Origin: Corythucha ciliata
Lineage: Eukaryota > Arthropoda > Insecta > Hemiptera > Tingidae
Length of the DNA stretch: 64,000 bases
NCBI GenBank assembly: GCA_038030265.1
Contig: CM075941.1
Location: forward strand, 43,276,164 to 43,340,163
Reading direction: 5' to 3'
A model generated the notes under the pieces. That model was not told the origin of the DNA and made no database searches. It was given only the letters and a program-made list of their open reading frames with translations. Position 1 is the stretch's first letter, and each line of letters opens with the position of its first letter. Shown here one piece after another: positions 36,137 through 47,521 of this stretch. A program made the position numbers and the translations under genes.

Positions 36137-37974
36137 AGGGTAGGTAAAACTATCGAGATAACTTAGCAAGAGTGGCCGCTATAAAAGAACGGGTCTTCAA
36201 ATTAGCCCCGCACTTCACATTCACCACTGGAAACAGTTCGTAAAAACTGTAAAATTAAAGAGCAGACTGAACAAAATTCCATGTCAAATTATCCACTAAA
36301 AACGTCGACAAGAACAGACTAACCGCCAAAGTTGGACCGTCTAACACATCCAAGCTCCAACAGGTGGCGTTTGAAGTGCAAAGCGAATTAAGCCATGAAA
36401 AAATTCCTGTTCTCAACATTTTTAATTTTTTCGAGCTTAAATTTTAATTAAAAAACTCCAGAAGTAAAGCTTTCTTCCCCTTGAAATTTCAGGATTGTCA
36501 CTCGTTCCAAAGTGTAGTCTGTGAAAAGAGAGATTCCTCACCATTACTCAGCATCACCAACAGCCCCCTTTGACATCCCCGAAAACCCTTTCTAACACTG
36601 CCCTTTGATCAATAGTACTCCTGTTTTTCATTCCCCCTCACCCGCACCGTTCATCACGCCAGGTCTTTTGCAAAATAAACTCCTCTCGGTAAGTACTTCA
36701 TTTTCAACCAAAAAGGAGTGTTTTTTTGTAGCAAAATAAATTGGAGTTCTCTTCATTAGCCTACATTTTACTGAAGTCTAAGCAAACTTTGCCCCACCCC
36801 CGCAACTATAGCCGCTGCTATTCACCACACTTCTCCAAACCCCTTCTTTTAATAAAATCGAGAAAAGTTTTCAAGAAGGGATTTAGCGAGACATTACTTT
36901 CATTAATCATGAGATCCAGAGGGAAAAATAAAGTTGAGGTGGTAGAGAGGGGGCCATCAAGTTAAAAAGGGACAGTTGAACCAACAAGTTTACATGCATG
37001 AGCGGAGTTGCTCGGCTGTTGGTTACCGCTCGAGAAGGCACGTCCATTGAAAATTTTGAAGCTAATTAACATTTTTAAAAGCTTAAAAATGTTTGAGTTC
37101 AAATTTTTCAGTAGTTTGGGAGAGGGGAAGGGGGATTATAGGAGTAATGGGAAGGGGACGAAATTGTGAATTCGCATGTTTAAAAAAATGAGAGTGACTC
37201 CACGTTGTCGCACCAGCCAGAAGCGGTGGTGTAGGCAACCAACCTAGCACTCACGTAATGCGGGAAATTGCCTATAGCAAACCAAGAAGGAGCCAAGCTT
37301 TCAAGCGTTCACTTCCCTGAAACAACTTTATAATTAGTTTTTCTATCCACGAAAATGTTTTTAGTTGTCATTTTTTTCTACTGTAGCCGCATAACTTGAA
37401 AGAGCGGGAGAGCACGACGAAATGAAGAAAAAAATTAAAAATGTCGTACCTAGTCGGTAAGGCACTCATTACTGCCGCAATTTATGACTTCGTTGCCATC
37501 CATTACGCTCCCTTTTTTAAAAGGCTACGTGACTCTCGATCCTAAGTGCATCAAAGTTAATTCATCCTACCTCCACCACCAACTCAACCCTCTTAAAACT
37601 CTATCACTCCCATTTCTTATTCTCTTTTTTTTTTGTTTTTTTGCTTAGCGAAGTCGTATATTTTCTGTCTCAATCCCACCACTTTTCCTTCTTCGTCTCG
37701 TCATTTTCTGAGCTTGAACTTGAAATACGGACTTCCCTTCTCTTTTCATAGGATGATGTAAAAGCACAAGAGTGGAACGACCTCTGTGAAAAAAAAAAAC
37801 ACATTTCAAAGGTCCCCCCACCCACCCATCCTTTTTAGCTCCCACCACAACTTCACGAATCACGATTTTTCTTCTTTGACTCCCACCTTCCACCCATCTC
37901 TTCTGTGCAATCCTTAAAGTCACTCAATCTTAATTTTTCGCCTTAGGAAAAATTTGTGATGGTGGGGGGAGTTG

Positions 37975-38068
37975 CCGAGACGGGCGACAGGTCAAGAGAA
38001 AAGACTGAGTTGGGCGACGGATAAAGATAGGCTAGGAAAGGTACAAGTCGAGTTGGGCGACGGATCAA
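37975..38068 (+). repeat. Three short copies of a GTTGGGCGACGGAT-like unit
   Basis: GAGACGGGCGACAGGTCAA, GAGTTGGGCGACGGATAAA and GAGTTGGGCGACGGATCAA occur within about 90 bp. The last copy abuts the end of the possible exon at 38077-38377. Confidence 0.45.
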
Positions 38069-38076
38069 ATCTTTAC

Positions 38077-38377
38077 TTTTGAGTTGCCTTGTCGTGCGGC
38101 GTTATTTGTTGACGGTTGACGGAGCTCTATGCTGCAATTTCTCTTGTTGCTAGTTTCAACAGAAATGTCCTCTGCTGCTATTTCCTTTTCGGCGTTAGAT
38201 ATTATTTCACTACGAAGATTTGCTGTTTTTTCATAGCTGCGATTGATTTTTGAACGAATTAAAACTTCTCCACTTTCATCGGTCATGATATTTGCAACTG
38301 TCAGTTCCTTGCCGTTTTCACTAAGCATCGACAATATTTTGACTGGATACCCTTTTATGGCCAATGAACAGAATAAA
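38077..38377 (-). CDS. Possible internal exon of an unknown gene
   Basis: On the minus strand a pyrimidine-rich stretch ends in GTTCAGTTTTCAG at 38378, a good acceptor. The frame is then open to a GTAAAG donor-like site at 38076, and also to a TGA four codons later. The translated segment is hydrophilic and of ordinary protein composition (for example ILSMLSENGKELTVANIM and NRSYEKTANLRSEIISNAEK), with no repeats or known domain. If spliced it is a 301-bp internal exon; if not, it could be a terminal exon ending at the TGA. I do not recognise the family. It may be chance, because splice-like signals are common in AT-rich DNA. Confidence 0.3.
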
Positions 38378-38379
38378 CT

Positions 38380-40195
38380 GAAAACTGAACAGAATATTAA
38401 AAATATAAAGATAAAAAAGGGTCTCTTGATCGCTCCCGTTTTTAGGGGCTTCCACCCAACTCGAAATTTTCAGTAATCGCCCTTTTGACCATCGCGCAAC
38501 TGACCAACGTCCAGTGGGGGGAGGGAAGGATTGAGCACATTTACTTGGCTCTACAAGAAACTGAATAACCTGCCTACTACAAACGTCAACTGCAATGTGT
38601 ATTTCTTTCATTTCATTCATTATTGAGACGCCTTCCCAGCTCTCTTTGTCTCGCCGCTCTTTAAACGCACGGGCAAAATGATAAAAGTCGAGTCAATCAA
38701 CATTATTCGAGCACTTCACGAAGAAGAGAAGAGGAAAGAGAGAAAAAAAGAAAAACAATTTATAACTTTTCCACTCACTCAAAGGTCGTGGGAAACATTT
38801 CGCGGGTGTGTGGAATTATTTAATTAAAGAGTAATTATTTCTAGCACATTTTATACTCATTCAACTTGAATTCTATCGTGTTAACGACTTATAACTAGTC
38901 ATTCTGATTATTTTAATTCGTTATCGAACTCATTTATCGTGGTAATGTAGCTCGGAGTCAATGTCGCCAATGCTAACCATACTGGAGCCTGAACTATGCA
39001 GCCGTGCAGACGCCACGGTGGGTGATTGTAGTTGTTTCAGACGGCTTCGACCACAATAACATGTCCTGAGCGAATTTTCCCCCACCCCCACAGATTAACG
39101 CTCTGCCTTAAAATGTTTCTCCGGAGAGAGCACCGGGGACCCTCTTCTTGACTTCCGAAGGACAGGTGGGTTTGAGGAGCCGAACAAGGTTTTACGAATT
39201 ATGAGTGGTCCTAGGTGTAAGGGCCAAAATTGTCCAACTGAAACCCGAGAGGTCACACCAGGGCAGTCGTATAGAATTTTTCTACTATATCAATTATTTT
39301 TTTTAGATCCGTGGAAGTAGAAAACTCCACCATGCAAGGAAAGAAGTTTATGTTCATTCCTTGAGGCTCGGGGGGCATAGTTTTTTCGCGTGACTAACTA
39401 GCGTCCGTACAGACAGAAATATCCGAATAGTTCATCAACTTTTAAAAGGTTTCTTGAACCTCGACGTTTCGATTTACGTGGTAATAGCAATAATAAAGTA
39501 ATAGAATAATAGACTTGTTATTTCTTCACATTGGCTTAGCTTAAGGACAACGTCTCGATGGTCCCCGATACGTTTTCAACATTTCACGAAATCGAAGAAA
39601 AAACCGAATAAACTGGTTTTGAAAGGTTGAATAGTGGAGGGGCGGACTTGTGACAAGGTCCTGATTTTTGTGTAGCGCCGTACCATTTTCAATCCTACAA
39701 GTCAGGGTTGTTTTCATTTTAAACGAAAAGGGCGTAAAAATAATGCCCTCAATTTTTTAAAAAATCGAGTGGCAGGCCAAGGGAGGGGGGGTTTCTTTTT
39801 TAGCTAGTAACTGAACACTGGATGGAATGGTTCGCTGCTGTAGTGACTTGGAATGTGGGTACGGCTTGAGGCAAACTGCAACCTTCAGGTGAGGCATTCA
39901 CCTAAACCAACCATCAAGGCCACGGTTGGTCTCCTAAACCTTCGCGCTTGCAACACCGTCATTCTTCCTTCTCTTCTCTCAAAGCTAAAAAGGAGCTCCC
40001 GCTTTTTTTCATCTCTCTCGCTTCATAGTTATAGTGTCCGTCTCTCTCTTTTTTTCTCAGCATTAGATTCGGATTCAAAAAAAGGCGTCCAGGGATATAC
40101 AGACGGCGGTGGGGGTGAAGCCCTGGCCGCGCGAAAATTGGCGAGGTTAATTTTCGTTAATAACAGAAAATGATTATTATAAATTTCAAGTCAAA
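38380..40195. other. Noncoding, nothing recognised
   Basis: I see no gene, RNA or clear repeat in this stretch. The open frames are short and resemble nothing. Confidence 0.4.
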
Positions 40196-40199
40196 CTTA

Positions 40200-40271
40200 T
40201 TTAATGATTTATTTTTAGGGCGCCAAAATACAAACTAATCACTAAAAAAACCCTAAAAATAAATCATTAAA
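40200..40271. repeat. Perfect 21-bp inverted repeat
   Basis: The arms 40200-40220 and 40251-40271 (TTTAATGATTTATTTTTAGG plus one base, and its exact complement) enclose a 30-bp spacer. The arms end in GGG/CCC at the loop side. The feature is too small to assign. It could be the two ends of a tiny element or a structured RNA stem. Confidence 0.65.
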
Positions 40272-40300
40272 AAAGTCATATTGAGACAGGGGAAGTAAGC

Positions 40301-40446
40301 TAACAGCGTTTTCCATTTGCACAAAATTCTGCATTTGGGCAGTTTATTTCCACCTTCCTCTCCGAATGAAAACATGTGTTAATGGAGAAGATGGGTGGAA
40401 ATTAATTGCTTCGTTGCAAATGTTTTTGCAAATGGGAAACGCAATA
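40301..40446. repeat. Foldback MITE, GCGTTTTCCATTTGC ends
   Basis: GCGTTTTCCATTTGC (40306-40320) pairs with GCAAATGGGAAACGC (40428-40442). Inner blocks CAGTTTATTTCCACC and GGTGGAAATTAATTG also pair. It has no coding capacity. The flanks TA and TA are compatible with a mariner-type insertion, but the exact boundary is unclear. Confidence 0.55.
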
Positions 40447-41785
40447 AGATTCAGCTGATGAACAATCGCTGATATCCAATAGACAAGGCAACCTACAAAC
40501 CAATCTTTTAATGCCTTGAAACTTTAATAACAATAGCCTTGCCTGGCTGGGAAATCAAAGCGTTAAAAATACCCGAAAAATCCTGGCCGTGTATGTGTAA
40601 CCCCTCCCTCCATCATCCAATTTAATTCGAATTGAACACCAGGAAAGGTCATGTAAAAGAGGAAAAAATACCCTCGAGGTGAATTATAATCATGGAAATA
40701 TGACTGAATCCCCCTCCACATCACGCGCTCTCAATACTCTCCCTCAGTAGACCAGCAATCCGGGACAAAAAAACCGTAATTACTCGCGCTGCCGCAGATT
40801 GCGAAATTCCTTTTTTTTTTCAACAACTTTTGATGCGTTCATTCGCTACTATAGTTCAGTGCCCCTAAGACAAGTTTTTTTTATTTTCCCCCACCCTTTT
40901 GCATCCTTAAAAATTTTAATGAAAAATGAAAACTAGCACACCCACATTGAAAATTATCTGATTTTGAATTGGGAATTGTGCAGGTACTGACAAATTTGGA
41001 GGATGTACGAGGGAATGGGTTAGGTTCGTCAATTGCCTAATGAACAAAAGCACCTGCTTACGACCTGCCTACACGTGAGGAAATTGGGTGGAGGGGTAGA
41101 AAAACAACCGAGAGCAGCCATTTCCGGACGGTCGTAAATCGTGCTCTACTTGGGTCTTTGCGAGGGTATCGGTAGAGGAAGCCAGAAACTTACGTTCTTA
41201 TGGTGATGATTCTTTAGCCACCACCGTAGGTAGTGTGGCTAAGGGTTGAGAGTAGGGGTCGCCAATAAACGCCAAATTACTGTTTGGCAGACGGGTATAG
41301 TAATCACGACAGTTTTGCCATGGAGACGCGGGAAATGGACCAATAAGGTAATTTTCCAAACAAAAAATTGAAATTTTTAACAATCAGATACGGGGTCCGT
41401 TGCAAAACTATAACACTATTAAGCGCGATGAATCCTTCCCTCTGATTTTACATGTGTTAATGATCAAACCTTACTAAGTGCTGACCATTTTTTTGAGATT
41501 TGCAACGGGGCCATGGACGGGGGACATTTAAAGACACATTTAATACAAGAAATAAACCTTAATTGGCGATAGTAATAGAGTAATTAGTCGTATCTTAGAA
41601 TTGGGTATTCGAATTTTCCGCTTGAGGTGACGTCACAATATTATTGTATTCATTTTCCGAATTTCCTTGGCTGGAAAAGCCATGGAATGAGCTTTTCATG
41701 TTTAATTAGTGCTTATGCGTTAATTTATGCATAATTCAGATTTTTCTGGGGAATTATATCATTGGCGATAGTTATAAAGTAATTA

Positions 41786-41950
41786 GGGGTAATTCATGAA
41801 AAATGTCAAACCTCGTATTTTTTTCATATGTTAAATTCCGAACAGATGGGTGTAGTCCATATAATCGGAGAAATTGGACACAAAAAGTAAGAAATAACAG
41901 GGTTTACGTCAATAGCAGAATTATGTTAAACTTCTGAGAATGAATGCCCC
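41786..41950. mobile_element. Mariner-type MITE, copy 1
   Basis: The ends GGGGTAATTCATG and CATTCTCAGAAGTTTAAC-type inverted sequence enclose 165 bp flanked by TA on each side (41784-41785 and 41951-41952). A second copy at 48530-48686 shares the interior, including TTCCGAACAGATGGGT and AATAACAGGGTTTACGTC. Two copies with the same ends and TA flanks define a real family of Tc1/mariner style. Confidence 0.75.
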
Positions 41951-42067
41951 TATTAATAATTTCTTAAACTAGGGGGGGTATTTGAATTTCCCGCTTGGAT
42001 GACGTCACTGTATTGTATCCGCCCCGGGCACGGTGAACCCTATTGCAAACTAAGTCGGTGGGCATAC

Positions 42068-42354
42068 CATAGAGATAATATAACTACTAGAGGGGGCATT
42101 GAATGCGCAAACAAGTATAAACTGGGACGAGGATTAACGCCATCCGGATATCGTTGCGGCTCCTTAGGTCTCTTCCCATTGGCTGTCTCAAAAGGTGGGG
42201 TTTCAAAAAGTCCCCTTTCACACCATCCACATCCCCACAGGTACTTCTTCAACCAATATCAAGGGATTTTCGGAGCTAACTCGAGCTCTTGGTGACGTCA
42301 ATCATGGACCGCTGCATAATAGACAACTCAAGCTCTAGTTATATTATCTCTATG
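42068..42354. mobile_element. hAT-type MITE with 8-bp target duplication
   Basis: Perfect 17-bp terminal inverted repeats, CATAGAGATAATATAAC and its complement, bound a 287-bp element. It is flanked by identical 8-bp GGGCATAC (42060-42067 and 42355-42362). An 8-bp duplication is the hallmark of hAT transposons. The interior has no transposase. The perfect ends and duplication suggest a fairly recent insertion. Confidence 0.85.
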
Positions 42355-42434
42355 GGGCATACAATGTGGGGTTTACTAAAAAGAGAGGGAAGTTTCGCTA
42401 GAAAGAAAGAGTCACACGCATGAGTCGAAGATCG

Positions 42435-43428
42435 CCCAAAACATGTGTGTGCCCGTATTCATAGTCGTATTTGCTTAACCAGCTTCGAATCGGTCGTTCT
42501 AATTATTAATAGCGAGCACAAATAAATAATAGAGGGAGCGAAAACAAAAACAAGAATTGGCACACTTACATTTCTCTAGGAGTCCAAATAATGGAATGAG
42601 AAAACTATTGGAAATAATCATACAAGTCAAAGCATTGAAGTTTGGAATAGTATATTATATAGTGTACACAACTCGTGTGGGAGTAGAATTGCCTCGCTCG
42701 TTTTTTTCAGCTCACTCGGCTGCGCCTCGTGAGCCAAACAAAACTCGCGTGCAAAATTCTACTTCCCTCACTCGTTGTGTACACTATTTTTCGCGTGGTT
42801 AGCTACCCAGCTTCTGACATAAGCCTCATAAAAACAGAGTCAATTTTCATTCGTGCGCAATTGATATCGTTCGGTCAATTACATAATTATAAAACGGAAA
42901 CCTAGTCACGTCAGGTTGCCTAGTTACGTCCCACCCCCGTCTTCCCTTGTTCAGTGAGGTACAATTTTTACGCCACTACTTTTCAGTGAGGTAAAGTTTT
43001 TACATCTCTGGTGTGTATCTCTCGACTTCCTGCAGTTGTTTTTTGCCTGTAAGCTCGAACGTCTACTTTTGCTGAACGGTAAAACGGAACTGACAGCTGA
43101 AAGTTTCATCTGCGGAAGACTAGCTTCAAATTAGAAAAAACAAATTATGGAAAACCTCATCCAACACTTTTTTTTTCGGGAAACGGGACATACACGCACA
43201 TCACATTTTCTACTTACACTCCCTCAATTTCTTATCTGTGCTCGCTGTTACTGAGTCATCTGCTATGAATCAAAATGAGCAAATACTCATCTTCAGTGGC
43301 GACCAAAGTCATGTAGAAGAACAAGTTGCACAAGTGACACTTCGATTGAAAATTGAACCATTTCGTGGGTTTGAAATTTTGCTTCCGTCAGACGTCGCAC
43401 GGTCTTTACTTTCGCCCCCTCCCACTTA
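42435..43428 (+). repeat. 1-kb direct repeat, left copy
   Basis: This segment, starting at AAAACATGTGTGTG and ending at CTTTCGCCCCCTCC, recurs at 46533-47521 in the same orientation with only scattered differences. Together the copies flank the Penelope-like and R1-like sequences. It contains a hairpin at 42660-42786, a twin TTCAGTGAGGTA block and a small open frame near 43265. Its ends are not TG...CA, so it is not an ordinary LTR. Penelope-like elements are known to be flanked by long direct repeats (pseudo-LTRs) of this kind, which is my preferred reading. A duplicated target segment is the alternative. Confidence 0.8.
42660..42786. repeat. Hairpin within the 1-kb repeat
   Basis: TAGTGTACACAACTCGTG and GGGAGTAGAATT pair with AATTCTACTTCCC and its continuation to TTGTGTACACTA. 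The loop has a second stem, GCTCACTCGG with CCTCGTGAGC. The copy in the other repeat is at 46756-46882. Confidence 0.7.
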
Positions 43429-43540
43429 TTTGTTTATTTGGACCGCGGTTTCGGCAACAACGCCATTCTCAAACTACGCAATTAAAACAGAAACACAACA
43501 AGACCAAGGATCAAACAAGGTACGGGCGAACAACCGATAA
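43265..43540 (+). other. Small open frame starting in the 1-kb repeat
   Basis: An ATG opens a frame beginning MNQNEQILIFSGDQSHVEEQ. In the right repeat copy (about 47360) the same frame is kept for roughly 55 codons with one amino-acid change, then diverges exactly where the repeat ends. Preservation may only reflect recent duplication. I recognise no domain. It could be the start of an element protein or of a host gene. Confidence 0.25.
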
Positions 43541-43635
43541 ATCAATGCCTAAAAATTAAAAATTGAACTAAAAATCGGGAGAAAACAAAAACAACTTACC
43601 GAGTCAACGAACAAAACACAACTGACTAGACAATA

Positions 43636-45506
43636 TCACAGTAGTCGGAGATGGGCAGCATATGGGGCCCCCCCTCCCCCCAGATCTGAGCACATTTTCA
43701 ATGATGTGCGCTGACACGGCCCCAGATCAAAAGACTTAATTTGATTCAGGCATCCCTCACCGTATCTGGACGCATGACGCGTAATTTCAAGAAATTCAAG
43801 CCACGTAAGCTTCGAGCCCTTCTTTTGCTCGTGGAGCAATTTTACGCCATCAGACACGCTGAACTGGTGGTCGGTTGCTAATAAGTGGTTTTTAAACTCG
43901 GACTGACGTGTCGAGGGAGGCAAGTGTTCACGAACACGCACCCGTCTGCCCTACATAAACCGCAGACCCACAACCACACCACAACGCGTACACACCTGAC
44001 CTATCCAGCATATGCACCTCATCTTTGACCCTGGACAGATACTTCCGTAGTGACGCCCACGGCTTAAAAACCACCCGGACGTCCGCTCGCCGCATGACCC
44101 TTTCCAGTCTACGTGAAATATCTCCGAAAAAGGGCAGTACAACCAACGGCATCGGGGTCTCAACCCTATCTGACACGAGACTGGCCCTAACGCTCGACAA
44201 GGCCAATTTGGACCTTCTTTTCCAGATCAGTTTTTCAACGATCGAATCCGAATACCCATTATTTTTTGCCAGTACCTTTATTAAGTCAATTTCCCTGGAG
44301 AAACGTGCCTTTGACAGAGGGATTGTTAACGCCCGATCCACGTACCAAACCAGCCCCGACAACTTGTGGCCCCATGTATGCTGCGAGTCAGCCGGTATCA
44401 ACGTGTCTGTGGCAGTCGGTTTACGGTAGATATCGAACTCAATGCCCTCCCCTTTCCTAATGATTGACAAATCCAAAAAATTTAACTTGCCTCCTGATTC
44501 TCTCTCCACCTCGAACTGGATATTACTGTCAATCCCATTGAGGAAAAGCAGGCATTTCTCGCAATCAAACCCCTCCGACTCAATCAAACTAAAAACATCG
44601 TCAACATAACGGCGCCAAAACACGATTGAAGGACCCCCCGATGAGTTTATTTGCTCGAACAATTTTTTCTCAAACGCCGCAAATATATCTCAGCCAGAAT
44701 CGGTGAGAGAGGAGAGCCCATATGCAGCCCATCAGTCTTATAATAACAGTCATTAAATCTAAAATAACCATTGACTAGGACAAATTCAAACAACTCGGAT
44801 AAACACTGTTTCTCCACAATATCGACGTTACTTTTAGCAATAAATTCTCTGACCAACTTGAAACAATCCATGGCCGGAATGCTCCCAAACAAATTCTTAA
44901 CGTCAAATGAAATTAACACTTTTGACCCAAAAAAACCATTGGGCAATCGCGACGAAGTCCCAACTAATTCACCGGAGTTCTTCAGCGAGAACTCACTCCC
45001 CCTAAAGTCCAAAACACGCCTTAACTTCTTATCCAAGTACACAGATATTTCGTAAAGAGGACTGTTAATATACGAGACAATTGGTCTAATTGGATAACCG
45101 GCTTTATGTAATTTTACAACAGAGTAAAGAAGGGGTGCCCGACAATTCATAGGCAGCAGTCTAAAAAGCATTTCCTTAGGAACCAACGGACTGTCTTTCA
45201 ATATACTCTTTAACAAGGATTTTATCCGTTCCGTGGGGACAGAATTTATTCGTTTAGCACCACTTTCCTGCAAATGCACCTCAGTCTTATTCAAGTAATC
45301 TGACTTGGAGAGGATGACCACAGCTTTGCCCTTATCCCCACTAGTCGCAATCAAGTCATTCTCACCAATTTGTTTCCTAAGATGCTTAATGCCTGCTGGG
45401 CAACCCGACCTTCCCCCAATTTGAAGACCACTAGCTTCCAATAATCTACCACATTCCTGCTTAACATAATTAGGTAAACAACCAGAAGTGTCAATAGAAG
45501 CTGACA
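43636..45506 (-). pseudogene. Penelope-like element: RT and GIY-YIG nuclease
   Basis: Reading on the minus strand, the sequence has the Penelope-type reverse transcriptase order: SGDKGKAVVIL, then LYSVVKLHKAGYPIRPIVSY, SFDVKNLFGSIP, GLHMGSPLSPILAEIYL, then WRRYVDDVFSL with the catalytic YVDD, LNFLDLSI and YRKPTATDTLIP. The GIY-YIG endonuclease follows, with GVYALWCGCG and AVYVGQTG near 43996-43940 and a C-terminal part to 43636. These elements copy RNA at nuclease-made nicks. The copy is dead. The N-terminal part is missing, one frameshift lies between the MGSPLSP and YVDD motifs (about 44680), and another lies just after YVGQTG (about 43950). Both 1-kb direct repeats lie outside it. The family assignment is firm; the exact 3' end, between 43430 and 43635, is not visible. 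Confidence 0.85.
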
Positions 45507-45670
45507 CGTTGGTTGTACTGCCCTTTTTCGGAGATATTTCACGTAGACTGGAAAGGGTCATGCGGCGAGCGGACGTCCGGGTGGTTTTTAAGCCGTGGGC
45601 GTCACTACGGAAGTATCTGTCCAGGGTCAAAGATGAGGTGCATATGCTGGATAGGTCAGGTGTGTACGCG
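45507..45670 (+). repeat. Perfect inverted copy of Penelope 3' region
   Basis: These 164 bp are the exact reverse complement of 43985-44148, the stretch encoding the segment just before the GIY-YIG motif. They begin directly at the 5' truncation point of the Penelope-like element and end where the R1-like fragment begins. A 5' inversion of this kind is what twin priming produces when a target-primed element inserts. Complete identity points to a recent event. Confidence 0.9.
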
Positions 45671-46532
45671 CTCAGAGGGCGAAGGTCCTCAGCTTGCAGC
45701 GGCAGGCCTTGGTAAGGGTGACCATGGCGTACCGGACTGTCAGTTCCGACGCGCTTCAGGTGCTGGCGGGGATACCTCCTGCGGACCTCCTGCTCGACGC
45801 ATGGGTTCACGGGCGCCGCCTGGTTCAGGGAAACTTGGACCGGGTACGGTGCCGTGAAGATTGGGCAGAGCGCCTCGGTCTCTTGGCCGAGGAGTGGGGG
45901 GCCGCATGGGGCCTCCGCCTCCTTGACGACCTAGTCGTTGAGGCTTGGCAGGCGCGTTGGACTTACAGTTCAACGGGTAGGCGTACATTCGGGTTCGTGC
46001 CCGACGTTCGGACGAGACTGGCAGCGGCCAAGTGGTTCACCCTTGAGCACGCTGCCATGCAAATCCTGACTGGACACGGCTCGTTTAACGCCAAGTTGTG
46101 GTTCTTCCGGCGGCGGGACTCTCCAACATGCCCTTGTGGTGTCGAGGAGGAGACCGCCGACCATGTGCTTCGTCGCTGCAGCCTCCACGGGGATCTGCGG
46201 CGGGCGACATGGGGGAGTGGAGGCCCGCCGGGAGACGCGGCTCTTGTCCGAGACCGGCGGGCGTATGGCCGCCTCCTGGCCTTCTCCCGCGCCTTCGCTG
46301 GCCTTCGAGTTCTTCGCTGGAGCGAAGAGGACTGGGACCGGCCATGCTTGAGTAGGGTTCCCTACTCGGGCAACCCGGGCAGGGTTCTCTTCCCTGTCCG
46401 GTTTCGGTCCATGGTGGAAGCCAGCATCCTCAGCTCAAAAGACCCACCTCCGCGTGGTCTCTCTCGGGCACGGCTGGCTGGCCAGCAGCCGTGGCTAACG
46501 GGTTGAGCTGAGCGATGGGACCGACTCTGTTG
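45671..46532 (+). pseudogene. R1-like LINE fragment, C-terminal end of ORF2
   Basis: An open frame of about 270 codons reads from the start of this segment to the stop at 46504. It begins SLQRQALVRVTMAYRTVSSD and continues LQVLAGIPPADLLLD, then ends with MQILTGHGSFNAKL and CPCGVEEETADHVLRRC. This is the C-terminal region after the reverse transcriptase in R1/Jockey-type non-LTR retrotransposons, including their cysteine/histidine motif. Endonuclease and RT are absent, so the copy is strongly 5'-truncated. It is very GC-rich compared with the surrounding AT-rich DNA. It abuts the inverted Penelope fragment on the left and the right 1-kb repeat on the right, and no poly(A) tail is seen. Confidence 0.8.
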
Positions 46533-47521
46533 CCAAAACATGTGTGTGTCCGTATTCATAGTCGTATTTGCTTACCAGCTTCGAATCGGTCGTTTTAATT
46601 ATTAATAGCGAGCACAAATAAATAATAGAGGGAGCGAAAACAAAAACAAGAATTGGCACACTTACATTTCTCTAGGAGTCCAAATAATGGAATGAGAAAA
46701 CTATTGGAAATAATCATACAAGTCAAAGCATTGAAGTTTGGAATAGTATATTATATAGTGTACACAACTCGTGTGGGAGTAGAATTGCCTCGCTCGTTTT
46801 TTTCAGCTCACTCGGCTGCGCCTCGTGAGCCAAACAAAACTCGCGTGCAAAATTCTACTTCCCTCACTCGTTGTGTACACTATTTTTCGCGTGGTTAGCT
46901 ACCCAGCTTCTGACATAAGCCTCATAAAAACAGAGTCAATTTTCATTCGTGCGCAATTGATATCGTTCGGTCAATTACATAATTATAAAACGGAAACCTA
47001 GTCACGTCAGGTTGCCTAGTTACGTCCCACCCCCGTCTTCCCTTGTTCAGTGAGGTACAATTTTTACGCCACTACTTTTCAGTGAGGTAAAGTTTTTACA
47101 TCTCTGGTGTGTATCTCTCGACTTCCTGCAGTTGTTTTTTGCCTGTAAGCTCGAACGTCTACTTTTGCTGAACGGTAAAACGGAATTGACAGCTGAAAGT
47201 TTCATCTGCGGAAGACTAGCTTCAAATTAGAAAAAACAAATTATAGAAAACCTCATCCAACACTTTTTTTTCGGGAAACGGGACATACACGCACATCACA
47301 TTTTCTACTTACACTCCCTCAATTTCTTATCTGTGCTCGCTGTTACTGAGTCATCTGCTATGAATCAAAATAAGCAAATACTCATCTTCAGTGGCGACCA
47401 AAGTCATGTAGAAGAACAAGTTGCACAAGTGACACTTCGATTGAAAATTGAACCATTTCGTGGGTTTGAAATTTTGCTTCCGTCAGACGTCGCACGGTCT
47501 TTACTTTCGCCCCCTCCACTT
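46533..47521 (+). repeat. 1-kb direct repeat, right copy
   Basis: This is nearly identical to 42435-43428, with small differences such as ATGAGC versus ATAAGC and T-run length. It ends in CTTTCGCCCCCTCC, after which a pure T run of about 23 begins (near 47528). The high identity means the two copies arose recently from one sequence. The hairpin and small open frame are conserved. Confidence 0.8.

Noticed and set aside
45488..45715. Plus-strand frame resembling part of the Penelope protein
   Set aside because: It is the inverted 164-bp copy of the element's own 3' region, not a second gene; the frame runs on into R1 sequence.
44647..45810. Start of the long minus-strand RT frame at 45810
   Set aside because: The first hundred or so codons are antisense R1 sequence plus the inverted block. 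Genuine Penelope sequence begins near 45506.
45740..46559. Several long minus- and plus-strand frames over the R1 fragment
   Set aside because: GC-rich DNA has few stops. Only the 45671-46506 plus frame matches R1 protein; the others are shadows.
42435..47521. Hammerhead ribozyme in the Penelope-associated repeats
   Set aside because: These are known in Penelope-like elements, so I looked for a CTGATGA...GAAA core on both strands. A CTGACAG...GAAAG stretch near 43090 does not fit.
42435..47521. 1-kb repeats as ordinary LTRs
   Set aside because: They have no TG...CA ends, no primer site or purine tract next to them, and no target duplication outside.
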